40,818 nt of DNA from Streptococcus danieliae (lineage in GTDB: Bacteria > Bacillota > Bacilli > Lactobacillales > Streptococcaceae), in the NCBI RefSeq assembly GCF_009767945.1, contig NZ_WSRS01000003.1:1-40818 (forward strand). Reading direction: 5' to 3'. Position 1 is the stretch's first letter, and each line of letters opens with the position of its first letter. The notes under the pieces were generated by a model. It was given only the letters and a program-made list of their open reading frames with translations, was not told where the DNA came from and ran no database searches. Below, piece by piece: positions 22,278-31,070 of this stretch. The position numbers and the translations under genes were made by a program.

Positions 22278-22305
22278 AGTGTCCTCCTTGTTTTCAGTAC
22301 TTTCT

Positions 22306-22333
22306 ATCTTACCAATTTTTCCTAGAATTGCAA
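22306..22333 (-). promoter_or_regulatory. parE promoter
   Basis: Minus strand TTGCAA (22333-22328), 16 bp, TAAGAT (22311-22306) preceded by TGG. It lies about 30 bp upstream of the ATG. The remaining 22334-22529 between parE and plsY is AT-rich with no ORF. Confidence 0.6.
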
Positions 22334-22529
22334 ATAAGGCTATTCTAAATCACAATAGAAATCCTAAACCGTTCCGCTTTTCAAAAACATCCCAAAATCA
22401 GAACAGGGACAAAATTTCTATCTAAACAGAAGTTATTTCATCTCAAAATCAAACCTCTATTTGAAAGGATGCGAATGGTCTGCTTGTGATTTTTAGACGG
22501 TATAAAACTCTTCATTTGGGTCATCTTTT

Positions 22530-22560
22530 TTGCCTGCCTCCTGCCCAACTGTGCTATACT
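22530..22560 (+). promoter_or_regulatory. plsY promoter, leaderless-like
   Basis: TTGCCT (22530-22535), 19-bp spacer, extended -10 TGCTATACT ending at 22560. Only six bases separate the -10 from the ATG at 22567, so transcription would begin at or near the start codon and no Shine-Dalgarno fits. Confidence 0.55.
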
Positions 22561-22566
22561 ATTCCT

Positions 22567-23226
22567 ATGATTATCTTTTGCTTTCTTATCGCCTATCTGC
22601 TAGGCTCCATACCGACAGGATTTTGGATTGGCCAATACTTTTTTAACATTGATCTACGAACCGAAGGATCTGGTAATACCGGGACCACCAATACCTTCCG
22701 CGTGCTAGGTAAACAGGCGGGGATCATTACCTTTTTGGTGGATTTTTTTAAAGGGGCGCTCGCAACCTACTTGCCCATGCTCCTAGGACTCCCTGTTTCC
22801 CCTATTTTATTCGGTCTGGCAGCCGTTTTAGGCCACGTTTTTCCAGTGTTTGCCCAATTTAAGGGCGGAAAAGCCGTAGCGACCAGTGCTGGAGCTGTTT
22901 TCGCCTACTCCTTTGGCTTCTTTATCTACCTCGCCATTATTTTCTTTGGCATCCTCTACCTCTTCAGCATGATTTCCCTATCCAGCATGGCTGCAGCCAT
23001 CTCAGCCATTCTCGGCGTGCTGATTTTCCCTGCCATTCATTTCCTCATTCCTCAATCCGATACAGCCTTCACCTTAACCATTATTGGCATCTCGCTTTTA
23101 ATTTTGGTGCGCCACCGCAGCAATGTTGTTCGAATTATGGAAAAAACTGAAAATATTGTTCCCTGGGGAATCAATATTAGCCAGCAGAAACCCAAAAAGA
23201 CTTCCTCAGAGAGCGAGGAAGAGTAA
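22567..23226 (+). CDS. plsY: Glycerol-3-phosphate acyltransferase PlsY
   Basis: 219 aa from the ATG at 22567. It is an integral membrane enzyme with five or so hydrophobic segments. PlsY motifs are present: [15 protein letters not shown] (motif 1), [15 protein letters not shown] (phosphate-binding), [18 protein letters not shown] (catalytic) and a late [18 protein letters not shown]. It transfers acyl groups from acyl-phosphate to glycerol-3-phosphate, the first step of phospholipid synthesis. The longer frame from 22486 adds a non-family N-terminus and is rejected. Divergent from parE, a common streptococcal arrangement. Confidence 0.95.
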   Translation: MIIFCFLIAYLLGSIPTGFWIGQYFFNIDLRTEGSGNTGTTNTFRVLGKQAGIITFLVDFFKGALATYLPMLLGLPVSPILFGLAAVLGHVFPVFAQFKGGKAVATSAGAVFAYSFGFFIYLAIIFFGILYLFSMISLSSMAAAISAILGVLIFPAIHFLIPQSDTAFTLTIIGISLLILVRHRSNVVRIMEKTENIVPWGINISQQKPKKTSSESEEE

Positions 23227-23250
23227 TTTCTTCTTGACCCAGCTAAGATA

Positions 23251-23300
23251 AAACCACACTGTCATTTCAAGATTGGAAATGACAGTGTGGTTTTCATTTT
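23251..23300 (+). terminator. plsY terminator
   Basis: AAACCACACTGTCATTTC (23251-23268) pairs with its complement at 23276-23293, followed by a T-rich stretch; the A flank also allows leftward use. Confidence 0.9.
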
Positions 23301-23329
23301 TCCTCATACTACTTCCAAGCTAAAATCAT

Positions 23330-23431
23330 TACTCAAACTATTTTGAATTCAAACTAAGTAGCAAGACGCAGGCATAGCTGAAGTTAGGCAAGTCCAAGCT
23401 AATGATCTTTGAAGAAAAATAGAAAGAGTAT
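23330..23431 (-). repeat. BOX-like streptococcal intergenic repeat
   Basis: About 100 bp of noncoding sequence whose minus strand opens ATACTCTTTCTATTTTTC and closes TTTGAGTA, with an internal GCTTGGACTTGCCTAACTTC part. The flanks and middle resemble the boxA/boxC layout of pneumococcal BOX elements, but I could not verify a match. Confidence 0.3.
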
Positions 23432-23464
23432 CAGCTTCTATCTTGGCAAAATCATCCCCATAGA

Positions 23465-25126
23465 CTAACCCAGTTTCTTAATCCACTGGACCAGATGCGG
23501 ATTTAAGGATTGATAAAAATCAACATCCGCAGCAGAAATCCAATCCCAATTGTCAAATTCGCTTCGGTCAATGGCCAAATCAGAGATATCTTCAACCTCT
23601 GCATAATAGAGATAAACAATTCGTTGATGGGCTTTATTGATAAAAATAGAATCTAAATAGTGAAAATGAACCACATCCAAATTCGTTTCTTCCTTGCATT
23701 CTCTGATCAGAGCCTCTTCAATTCCCTCATGGTATTTGACCTTGCCTCCGGGAATATTCCAAATATTGGGGGCAATTTTAGCAGTTGAGCTTCTCTTACA
23801 AAGCAGATAATCCCCCTTATAGTTTAGGAGCAACTCAACAGCAAACCGGAAATTCTCCTGTTTAAATCTCTGGGACCTGTTCAGCTGTAACTCAGCTAGT
23901 AAGGAAAGAGCTTCCTTCTGCTTCCGAATGCTGGAAGAAGAATCCTTATCTAAAAAATAATCCCTTAACTGGTCAAACTCAGCTACCTCAGCTTGTCCGA
24001 ACTCGAAAACCTCAACAGGTTTACCGCCTATAATGGCAGTATTGCGGAAGACGCGGATTTGGAACTGATCAAATCCTCCTAGCTGATTCTTGTCTGTCCC
24101 TTCAGACGCCTGAAAGCCAAAGGCTTTGATGGTTATCAAGGGACCAACCGATATATCCAGCAATTCCTGTCTAACCTCCCTGTCTCCTTGATAGACATCC
24201 TCCGGTAGGTCAAACCAAGGCTCCGTCAACAAACCAGACTGAGCTAGTTCTAGACGGGCCCTTGTTAAACTATTTTCATCTGGATCTTGATAATCAATAA
24301 TTGCTGAAATAGCCATTGCTTCAAGGTTTTTAAGGAGCTCTAAGTTATCATAGTGCTCCTCCTTCTCATAAACACCCACTTTTTCATGAAAAACCTTGCC
24401 AAAATACCGATAAAAATCATTAGGTCTGTAATCGGTTGACAGGAGAGATCTTTTTGAATAAGAAAAGCCATGCTCTTCGTTAATTTCGGTAAAAAATGCT
24501 AGCAGATCGAAAAACGGATAGCCACTGTGCAGCAGTTTTCCATAGCCATATTTGGAGGGAGCATTTTCTTGCACAAAGCTCTCACTGGGCATATTCCAGA
24601 TTCCACCAGAATACGAAATGTCTATCTTGGTAATTGGAACCTGAAACTCTCCAACAACTTCACTGAGCAGTTCACGAATTTTCTGATAACCTTTGTGGGC
24701 TCGCTTTGGGGCTTGAATCTCAAACATTTTTGCTGAACTCTGTTCAAACTGTTCTAAGATTTCTTGGTACTCATCCATGATTGGACGATCACACATCACA
24801 TCGATACCGTTTTTTAAACAGAAATCAAGATAGAGTTTAGAACCAGCGACATCTGTTGAGATCAGTGCCTTTTTAATAGCATTCTGAGTTACTTTTTCTT
24901 GTAACATCTGTTCATATTTTGAGAGTAAGATGTTTGAAGGTCCCATTAAACGATCAAGGAGTAGCAATTCATATTGAAGGCTTGTCTTGGATAATAGACT
25001 CTCTAATCGTGCTTTTTCCGTCAGAGAATCAACAATGATAACCTTATCAATCCACTTTTCTTTTGCCAAAAACTCCAAATACAGTCTTTGAGCATGACAA
25101 CCTAGGCCAAACAAGATGCAATTCAT
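23465..25126 (-). CDS. Dehydrogenase-like/NUDIX fusion protein
   Basis: 553 aa. The N-terminus has a nucleotide-binding Rossmann opening (ILFGLGCHAQRLYLEFLAKE) and a Gfo/Idh/MocA-type layout: ALISTDVAGSKLYLDFCLKN, then IDVMCDRPI. The C-terminal about 150 residues are a NUDIX hydrolase with the box GGKVKYHEG and ECKEETNLDV at roughly 460-485; the usual Gly after EExx is Asn. This suggests a sugar-nucleotide or cofactor enzyme coupled to nucleotide clean-up, but the substrate is unknown. It stands alone, with promoter-like AT-rich sequence upstream. A true fusion, since one frame runs through both parts. Confidence 0.75.
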   Translation of the reverse strand: MNCILFGLGCHAQRLYLEFLAKEKWIDKVIIVDSLTEKARLESLLSKTSLQYELLLLDRLMGPSNILLSKYEQMLQEKVTQNAIKKALISTDVAGSKLYLDFCLKNGIDVMCDRPIMDEYQEILEQFEQSSAKMFEIQAPKRAHKGYQKIRELLSEVVGEFQVPITKIDISYSGGIWNMPSESFVQENAPSKYGYGKLLHSGYPFFDLLAFFTEINEEHGFSYSKRSLLSTDYRPNDFYRYFGKVFHEKVGVYEKEEHYDNLELLKNLEAMAISAIIDYQDPDENSLTRARLELAQSGLLTEPWFDLPEDVYQGDREVRQELLDISVGPLITIKAFGFQASEGTDKNQLGGFDQFQIRVFRNTAIIGGKPVEVFEFGQAEVAEFDQLRDYFLDKDSSSSIRKQKEALSLLAELQLNRSQRFKQENFRFAVELLLNYKGDYLLCKRSSTAKIAPNIWNIPGGKVKYHEGIEEALIRECKEETNLDVVHFHYLDSIFINKAHQRIVYLYYAEVEDISDLAIDRSEFDNWDWISAADVDFYQSLNPHLVQWIKKLG

Positions 25127-25247
25127 ATCTCAACCTACCTGAAAATTAATGAAACACTCATAAATATTTATTCATATGTGTTTATAGTATACCACAAAAT
25201 CCAACGATTTTAGATTTTCTGCATATATTACCAAAAAGACCAAAAGA

Positions 25248-25280
25248 TTCCAGAGTCAATCAAAACTCTGGAACCTTTTA
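25248..25280. terminator. Hairpin with T tracts on both strands
   Basis: TTCCAGAGT (25248-25256) pairs with ACTCTGGAA (25265-25273). A T-rich tail follows on the plus strand and a T-rich stretch on the minus. Confidence 0.6.
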
Positions 25281-25293
25281 TATTCTAAATGAC

Positions 25294-25329
25294 AAAAAAG
25301 TTGCGTGGAGCACAAGCCTTCCACACAAC
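25294..25329 (-). terminator. fbp terminator
   Basis: GTTGCGTGGA (25300-25309) pairs with TCCACACAAC (25320-25329) with one mismatch; six As at 25294-25299 give a T tract on the minus strand. It is about 105 bp past the fbp stop. Confidence 0.75.
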
Positions 25330-25434
25330 TATTCTAACAAGCTAGTCTAGGAAACAAGTGACAGACAGGACTAGAGCTATGGCAAAGCCAGTTGACAAGG
25401 TCAACTCAATGAAGCTTAGTTCTGTCCTACTCCC

Positions 25435-27354
25435 TTAATAGTCCTCATAGTGGGTGTACAACCACTCCAAATCCTGAATTTCCTCGGCCAATTGCTTGCC
25501 AATACTTGTATCTTTAACACGTTTACGTTCAGTCGCTCGTTCAATGAGCCGGTTTCTCGAAATAATGCCAGAATCACCTTTCAAGATACTTGTAACATTT
25601 TTAAAGGCCTTATGGGCAACCAACTCCAAACCGTAGCTGTTTGAAACCAGGGTATAGCCAGCTAAACCCGTTTGCTTCTGGTAACCTTTGGCAAAACCGC
25701 CATCGATTACCAAAAGTTTTCCTTCTGCTTTGATGGGATTTTCACCGTCAATTTCACGAACGGGAGTATGGCCATTTACGATATGGCTTTCCTTTTCTAA
25801 GCCAAATTCCTCCAAAATCCCTTCACAGATATCTGCTCGTTGGCGTAGCCTGTAATAAGCATTTTTTTCTTCCTTATGAGTCCCTTTATCTTCAATATAA
25901 TAGCGTTCAAACGTTGTCATAGCTGCTTTACCAAACAGAGACGAACATTCCCCCACCCAAAGATACCAAAATAAATCTGTTGCCAAATCATTATCAACCG
26001 TAGGATTTCGGTAAGCTTGACGAATCTGTTCCTCATAAAAATCTAATAGGCTTTTACCTCGATAGAGGGCCTGTCCAATCCGTAAGGATTTAAAATCACC
26101 GTTATCATGCATTGGAATACATCCGTGATAGAGCAACATGTTATTATAGCTCAAGTACATAGAACCATGTTCAAACAGAAAGTCAACATGCCTCTTCAAT
26201 CGCTCTGAGGCTAAAAAATTACGCCTTAACTGTTCAAGAATTTCCATCTCCTCGGATGTCAGTTGATCCGGTTTTTCAGGGTTGATACAAGTAACGTTAA
26301 AATCCCGCAGAGGATACATCTTTTCTCCAAGATGGATCCTTGTTTCCTTAAAATCGATTTTTCTAAACAAACGGCGATGGTCTAATTGGAAATCTGGTCG
26401 TCTTTCGATTAAAGCATCTTCCAATTTAAACTGCAAAACGGCAGTCGCCTGCTGCAGCTGGTTTAAGAGATTGCTCTCCTCTTCCGTAATATTCCCCTCA
26501 TCAAGAATCGGTACAAAGGCTGGTTTTGGCTGATAATAGGCTTGGCTATAAGCGATGAGTGGTCTAAGGTTAATCCCATAGCTCTCCTCGATCAACCGTA
26601 AATTATTATATCTAGCTGAAATTCGAACAATGTTGATCATACAGATGAGAGAGCCCGACATGGCTCCCATCCAGGTTACATCGTGATTCCCCCACTGAAC
26701 ATCGACCGATCGCAAACTTGCCAGACGATCTAAAATCAAATCAGGTTCGGGTCCCCTATCAAAAATATCGCCAACAACATGTAGGTGATCAACAGCTAAA
26801 CTTTGGATGACTTTCGATAGAGCCTCAACAAGATTTTCGAGCTGATCCAGTTGTACAATTTTATCAATCATCACTTGAAAATACTGCTCTTTATAGGCTG
26901 ATCGCTCAATCTCAGCTACCAATTCTTCAATAATATAGCTAAACTGACTTGGAAGCAGCTTTCGTACCTTGGAGCGCGTGTATTTACTCCCCATGTACTG
27001 AAGTAATTTCACCAAGTTCGGCAAAACCTGCTCCAGATACTGCTCTACATAAATACTCCCACGGTATTCTCTCATAAGAGCTATTTGCTTTGTCGGATAA
27101 TAGATCAGCAAGGCCATCTCATCTTTGTCAGAATCGGAAAGATCGTCGCCAAAATATTCATCAATTTTCTTCCGGATGATTCCCGAACCATTTCTTAAAA
27201 GATAGTCAAAAGCACCATACTCACCATGTAAATCACTCACAAAAAATTCTGTACCTTTTGGCAGATGTTGAATCGCTTCGAGGTTTATAATTTCCGTCAT
27301 GACTGAGCTTTTATCCTTCAAGGATGATTTTAAAAGGCTGTAATATTTTTCCAT
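25435..27354 (-). CDS. fbp: Class 3 fructose-1,6-bisphosphatase
   Basis: 639 aa, the usual length of the Firmicutes class 3 enzyme. Metallophosphatase motifs are clear: FVSDLHGEYGAFDYLL near residue 40, VVGDIFDRGPEPD near 195 and WGNHDVTWMG near 220, with a late HIVNGHTPVRE. It converts fructose-1,6-bisphosphate to fructose-6-phosphate in gluconeogenesis. Start ATG at 27354 follows AGGTAACCT. It is monocistronic with terminators at 25294 and 25248. Confidence 0.97.
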   Translation of the reverse strand: MEKYYSLLKSSLKDKSSVMTEIINLEAIQHLPKGTEFFVSDLHGEYGAFDYLLRNGSGIIRKKIDEYFGDDLSDSDKDEMALLIYYPTKQIALMREYRGSIYVEQYLEQVLPNLVKLLQYMGSKYTRSKVRKLLPSQFSYIIEELVAEIERSAYKEQYFQVMIDKIVQLDQLENLVEALSKVIQSLAVDHLHVVGDIFDRGPEPDLILDRLASLRSVDVQWGNHDVTWMGAMSGSLICMINIVRISARYNNLRLIEESYGINLRPLIAYSQAYYQPKPAFVPILDEGNITEEESNLLNQLQQATAVLQFKLEDALIERRPDFQLDHRRLFRKIDFKETRIHLGEKMYPLRDFNVTCINPEKPDQLTSEEMEILEQLRRNFLASERLKRHVDFLFEHGSMYLSYNNMLLYHGCIPMHDNGDFKSLRIGQALYRGKSLLDFYEEQIRQAYRNPTVDNDLATDLFWYLWVGECSSLFGKAAMTTFERYYIEDKGTHKEEKNAYYRLRQRADICEGILEEFGLEKESHIVNGHTPVREIDGENPIKAEGKLLVIDGGFAKGYQKQTGLAGYTLVSNSYGLELVAHKAFKNVTSILKGDSGIISRNRLIERATERKRVKDTSIGKQLAEEIQDLEWLYTHYEDY

Positions 27355-27385
27355 AGGTTACCTCCATCTAATTCGCATCCATCGT

Positions 27386-27424
27386 AAAAAAGGTCTAGCC
27401 TAAACGATGAGACTAGACCTTTTC
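27386..27424 (-). terminator. Terminator of the surface nucleotidase gene
   Basis: AAAGGTCTAG (27389-27398) with CTAGACCTTT (27413-27422), and a six-T tract on the minus strand. Confidence 0.8.
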
Positions 27425-27522
27425 AATTGTGTGCCGTAATCAATATCATTTTTAGCTGGAAAAGGCGACAAGTACACGCTCCAGAGCTATAAATGAAGTA
27501 TCATTATTTTCCTAGTTGAGGT

Positions 27523-29793
27523 CTAGTTCTTCCGACGCTTGCGTTGAACCATTCCCAGAGTTGCTAGGAAACCAAGTCCAAGAACTGCAGCTCCTGATGC
27601 ATCTTCAGTACCAGTGTTTGGCAAGGACTTAGCTGCTGAGCTAGCCTTAGCTGTAGCTTGAACCTTAGCAGGTGCCTGGTAACTTGGGTTGTAACCCAAG
27701 GATACCCGTTTGGTAGCAGGTTTCCCTTGCTTTTGCGCAACTTGATCCTGTTTGGCTGGCTCTTCTGGTTTAGCTGGCTCTTCCGGCTTCGCTGGCTGCT
27801 CTGGTTTAGCCGGTTGTTCTGGCTTCGCTGACTGCTCTGGTTTAGCTGGCTCTTCTGGTTTCACTGGCTCTTCTGGTTTAGCGACTTCCTGCCAGTCTGG
27901 GATTCCATTGGCATTACTATCCAAAACGCTGGATGTAGCTACAATCCGTGAATTTGGATTCACTACAGTGTATTGATTGAGGTCAGCTGTTTTCAAAAAT
28001 TCAGCAAAGACAGCGTCCATGGATGGTCCTTCTTCACGGGCACCACCGAGCATGTCATAACCATCACCACCTGCTGCAACGAAGTCATTGGTTGCAAGGT
28101 AGTAGGTTTTTTCCAAATCAAGATCTTGGTAAGTTTGTGTTTCTGGATCCAAGATTTGGATTTTCAGAATCCGTTCAGATGCTTCAAGGGTTGGGTCAAA
28201 GAAGACACGCGCACCAGAAACATGGAGGAAGAAACCGCTTGGCTCTAGCAATGGCAAACCATTCTCATCCAAGACAGGATTGCCATCGGCACCTTTCTGG
28301 TGAATCGCAGACAGCGAACGCTTGAACATGTCCTGAATTTGTTGACCCTTAACGGTGATTTGGGAAATCAAGTTTCCGAATGGGAGCACCGCAATCACAT
28401 CACCCTTGGTAATGTCCTTATCTTTAGCGATGGTTTCACGCAGTCCACCCCCGTTGGTTACCGCTAGGTGACTTGGATTTTGGAAACCAGTTTGACCGTA
28501 AGCATAAAGGGCATCTGTGACAATGTTTCCAAGGTTGGTTTCACGAACCCGGACATTTTCCCGATTTCCTTTTAGTTCAACGGTATTATTGGCCCGAACG
28601 ACTACAGCATTATCGGCGTCATAGGCCTCTTTGATCCGGCTCACCACTGCTGCAATTTCTGGATCTGCTTCAGCATTTTTCAAATCGGCTGCAGAAATCA
28701 AGCTGGTCTGACCAAGCAATTGATCGGATTTCAAAACGATTTTACCAATATTGTTGAGGTAAGAACCAGTTTGGTTATAGGTTACATTGCTACCGTAGGT
28801 CGCTGTTGCAACAGTATGGGAATGACCATCAATCAAGATGATACGCTTATCTTTCAAACTTTCATTTTTTGAAAGGGCTTCGGCCAAGCTATCGCCACGC
28901 CATTCCAGTGGTGTTGTTGCATCCACCCCAAGGTGGGCTAAGATTACATAGTTTTTATAAGACTTACCTTCAGCCTTAGCCTTGGCTTCGATCTCTGCGA
29001 TTACATTTTGAACTTCTGCAATCGGCTCAGTAAAGGTTACACCGACCACATTATTCGGATGTGTTTTGGTTGCTGTTTCAGGTGTTGTGACCCCGATAAC
29101 TACAAACTCATCTCCAGCAAGGTCTGGAGTTTTGTCCACAATGGTAGATGCCTTGAAGAGACGCGCTCCATCGATGTAGGTATTGGCAGAAAGGATTGGA
29201 AACTCAAGCAATTGCTCATAACGACGAAGTTGATCCAAACCAAAGTCGAACTCATGGTTTCCAACTGCAATCGCATCGTAGCCAACCATGTTAAGAATCT
29301 TCAAGCGTTCCTCACCCTTGCTAGAGTTAGAAATTGGGAGCCCTTGAAAGGCATCTCCAGCATCAACCACCAAGGTTGGCTGTTGCGCTTTTTCAGCCTT
29401 GATGACAGCGGCTGCTTTGGCATCACCGATAACATTCCGGTCTTCGACAATCCGCCCGTGAACATCATTCGTATGGAGAATTACTAAATCCTGAGCTGTT
29501 TGAGCAGGTTCAGCCTCCGCACTAGCAGCACGCGCTGTCACATCTTTTGGCTCAGCTTGAGCTTGCGCTTCGGCGACTTCCACTGCAGCTGTTTCAGGAA
29601 CCTCCACGACTGGGGGTTGGGCAGCCAAACTTGCTGCAGGAGCAAAAGCTGGTTCAGCAGCAGGACTTTCAACCTGACTAACCGCTTCCGCTGGTTGTTC
29701 GGCGCTGACTTCGTCAGCAGCAACTCCTGTTGAGAGGAAGAGTGGGGCCAGGAGGCCAGCAGATACAAGTGGCAGCAATGCTTCTTTTTTCAT
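27523..29793 (-). CDS. LPxTG-anchored surface 5'-nucleotidase
   Basis: 756 aa from the ATG at 29793 (AAAGGATTGTATCA upstream; the ATG at 29811 is rejected). An N-terminal signal peptide (MKKEALLPLVSAGLLAPLFL) and Ala/Glu-rich spacer lead to a metallophosphatase domain (VILHTNDVHGR, AVGNHEFDFG, DGHSH) and a 5'-nucleotidase C-terminal domain with TNGGGLRE. A Pro-Lys-Glu spacer and sorting signal LPNTG, hydrophobic stretch and KRRKN tail follow. Sortase would fix it to the wall. Relatives in streptococci make adenosine from AMP and dampen immunity. Confidence 0.93.
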   Translation of the reverse strand: MKKEALLPLVSAGLLAPLFLSTGVAADEVSAEQPAEAVSQVESPAAEPAFAPAASLAAQPPVVEVPETAAVEVAEAQAQAEPKDVTARAASAEAEPAQTAQDLVILHTNDVHGRIVEDRNVIGDAKAAAVIKAEKAQQPTLVVDAGDAFQGLPISNSSKGEERLKILNMVGYDAIAVGNHEFDFGLDQLRRYEQLLEFPILSANTYIDGARLFKASTIVDKTPDLAGDEFVVIGVTTPETATKTHPNNVVGVTFTEPIAEVQNVIAEIEAKAKAEGKSYKNYVILAHLGVDATTPLEWRGDSLAEALSKNESLKDKRIILIDGHSHTVATATYGSNVTYNQTGSYLNNIGKIVLKSDQLLGQTSLISAADLKNAEADPEIAAVVSRIKEAYDADNAVVVRANNTVELKGNRENVRVRETNLGNIVTDALYAYGQTGFQNPSHLAVTNGGGLRETIAKDKDITKGDVIAVLPFGNLISQITVKGQQIQDMFKRSLSAIHQKGADGNPVLDENGLPLLEPSGFFLHVSGARVFFDPTLEASERILKIQILDPETQTYQDLDLEKTYYLATNDFVAAGGDGYDMLGGAREEGPSMDAVFAEFLKTADLNQYTVVNPNSRIVATSSVLDSNANGIPDWQEVAKPEEPVKPEEPAKPEQSAKPEQPAKPEQPAKPEEPAKPEEPAKQDQVAQKQGKPATKRVSLGYNPSYQAPAKVQATAKASSAAKSLPNTGTEDASGAAVLGLGFLATLGMVQRKRRKN
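27745..27890 (-). repeat. Proline-rich codon repeat in the wall spacer
   Basis: Eight or more copies of a KPEEPA/KPEQPA hexapeptide coded by near-identical 18-bp units (EPVKPEEPAKPEQSAKPEQP and on). Such repeats change number by slippage, giving strain length variation. Confidence 0.85.
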
Positions 29794-29843
29794 TGATACA
29801 ATCCTTTCCATTTTCTACACCTTATTATAGCACAAGAAAGAAA

Positions 29844-29902
29844 AAAAGCCGAACAAAATCAACATAACTTTTCCAAAAAAAGATGAACGTTCGGCTTTTA
29901 TA
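29844..29902 (-). terminator. Terminator of the ung-mutX operon
   Basis: AAAAGCCGAAC (29844-29854) pairs with GTTCGGCTTTT (29889-29899). The T tract on the minus strand is long (seven), with a shorter one on the plus strand. Confidence 0.75.
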
Positions 29903-29937
29903 AACAAAAACAGAAATAGAACTACTTATTCTTCGTC

Positions 29938-30408
29938 CTACTGATAAAAATGAACAGACCAATCCGTGAGTTCCTGTCCTTCATAGGCCATTTTGGCTGA
30001 GAACAGAGGTTTCTGGTCTAAAATCCACTGGAGAAAAAGATGATCTCCCTCCCAACTTGGTTTAGCGAGAACCTGATCATAGGGCACCCAGGCCAAAGTT
30101 CCTTCCGGACTCTCAATTTGCTCACCCGTAAAATCATGAACCCGATAAACATAGGTGTACCAGTCCGTCCCAGGCGTAAAAGACGGAAACGTGATCAGCC
30201 CAACCAGGTCCATGGCCTCGACCACATACCCAGTCTCCTCAAAGACCTCACGCTTGGCACACTCTTCCGGACTCTCACCCGCCTCGACCTTGCCACCAAC
30301 ACCAATCCACTTGCCCTCATGCACATCATTAGGCTTCTTATTCCGATACAGAAGCAAAAACTCCTGCCCATTATCCAAATAACAAATCGTTGCCAACTGC
30401 TGCTTCAT
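29938..30408 (-). CDS. mutX: NUDIX hydrolase, MutX-type 8-oxo-dGTP diphosphatase
   Basis: 156 aa from the ATG at 30408 (GGAGGGAAATC upstream). The full Nudix box is GGKVEAGESPEECAKREVFE followed by ETGYVV. Length and opening (QLATICYLDNGQEFLLLYRN) fit the streptococcal MutX. It removes oxidised dGTP from the pool, a partner function to Ung just upstream. The ATG overlaps the ung stop (ATGA), so the two are coupled. Confidence 0.9.
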   Translation of the reverse strand: MKQQLATICYLDNGQEFLLLYRNKKPNDVHEGKWIGVGGKVEAGESPEECAKREVFEETGYVVEAMDLVGLITFPSFTPGTDWYTYVYRVHDFTGEQIESPEGTLAWVPYDQVLAKPSWEGDHLFLQWILDQKPLFSAKMAYEGQELTDWSVHFYQ

Positions 30409-31070
30409 GATTTCCCTCCTAACCAATCAATCGGCTCTGCCAAGAATGCATTCGCCTGGGAAAAAGGCCGACTTCCGAAGAAACCTCGATAGGCTGACAG
30501 AGGACTGGGATGGACCGCTTCCAAGACACCATGTCCCGGCCCAATTAAAGACTTTTTCCTTTGAGCAGACTTGCCCCATAGTATAAAAACCGCTACTTCT
30601 GTTTTCCGTCCCACAAGCGAAATCACGGCATCTGTTAAAGATTCCCAGATACGCCCTTGATGACTGTTAGCCTGACCAGCTGCGACCGTCAAAACGGTAT
30701 TTAACAAAAGCACACCAGACCGAGCCCAGTCAGACAAGTCCGTCTCTTGCCGCACCCCCAGATCGGCTTCCAACTCCTTAAAAATATTGCGCAGAGAAGG
30801 CGGAGCCTTGATCCCAGCCGGAACCGAGAAACTCAAGCCATCTGCCTGCCCCTCCCCATGGTAGGGATCCTGACCCAAAATCACCACCCGCGTCTGAGCC
30901 AGACTGGTCAACTCAAAAGCCCGAAAAACAGCCTCCCGTTCTGGGAAAACACGATTATCTGCATAAACCTCATCCAGAAAAGTCTGAATCTGGTCAAAAT
31001 AATCACTTCCCAGTTCCGCTAGCAAAGCGGGGTACCAGTCTGTTTGCTTCAATCTATCCATGCTTGTCAT
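30405..31070 (-). CDS. ung: Uracil-DNA glycosylase
   Basis: 221 aa. Motifs: water-activating GQDPYHGEGQADGLSFS near residue 65, and the DNA-probing HPSPLSAYRGFFG near 190; LLLNTVLTVAAGQANSH is between. It removes uracil from DNA for base-excision repair. The start overlaps the end of the membrane glycosyltransferase-like gene; the ATG at 31061 is an alternative that would drop three residues. Confidence 0.97.
   Translation of the reverse strand: MTSMDRLKQTDWYPALLAELGSDYFDQIQTFLDEVYADNRVFPEREAVFRAFELTSLAQTRVVILGQDPYHGEGQADGLSFSVPAGIKAPPSLRNIFKELEADLGVRQETDLSDWARSGVLLLNTVLTVAAGQANSHQGRIWESLTDAVISLVGRKTEVAVFILWGKSAQRKKSLIGPGHGVLEAVHPSPLSAYRGFFGSRPFSQANAFLAEPIDWLGGKS

Larger units (their letters stand above)
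25127..25434. other. Intergenic stretch between the fusion gene and fbp
   Basis: No ORF. It holds two terminators (25248-25277 and 25294-25329) and a structured segment at about 25365-25430 whose arms AGGAC-AGAGCT and AGCTTAGTTCTGTCCT flank a perfect hairpin AGTTGAC-AAG-GTCAACT (25391-25407). The upstream AT-rich part (25150-25200) likely carries the promoter of the fusion gene. Confidence 0.6.

Noticed and set aside
22486-22566. N-terminal extension of plsY (frame open from 22486)
   Set aside because: The added residues are not part of the PlsY family, and the frame upstream of 22567 contains the promoter.
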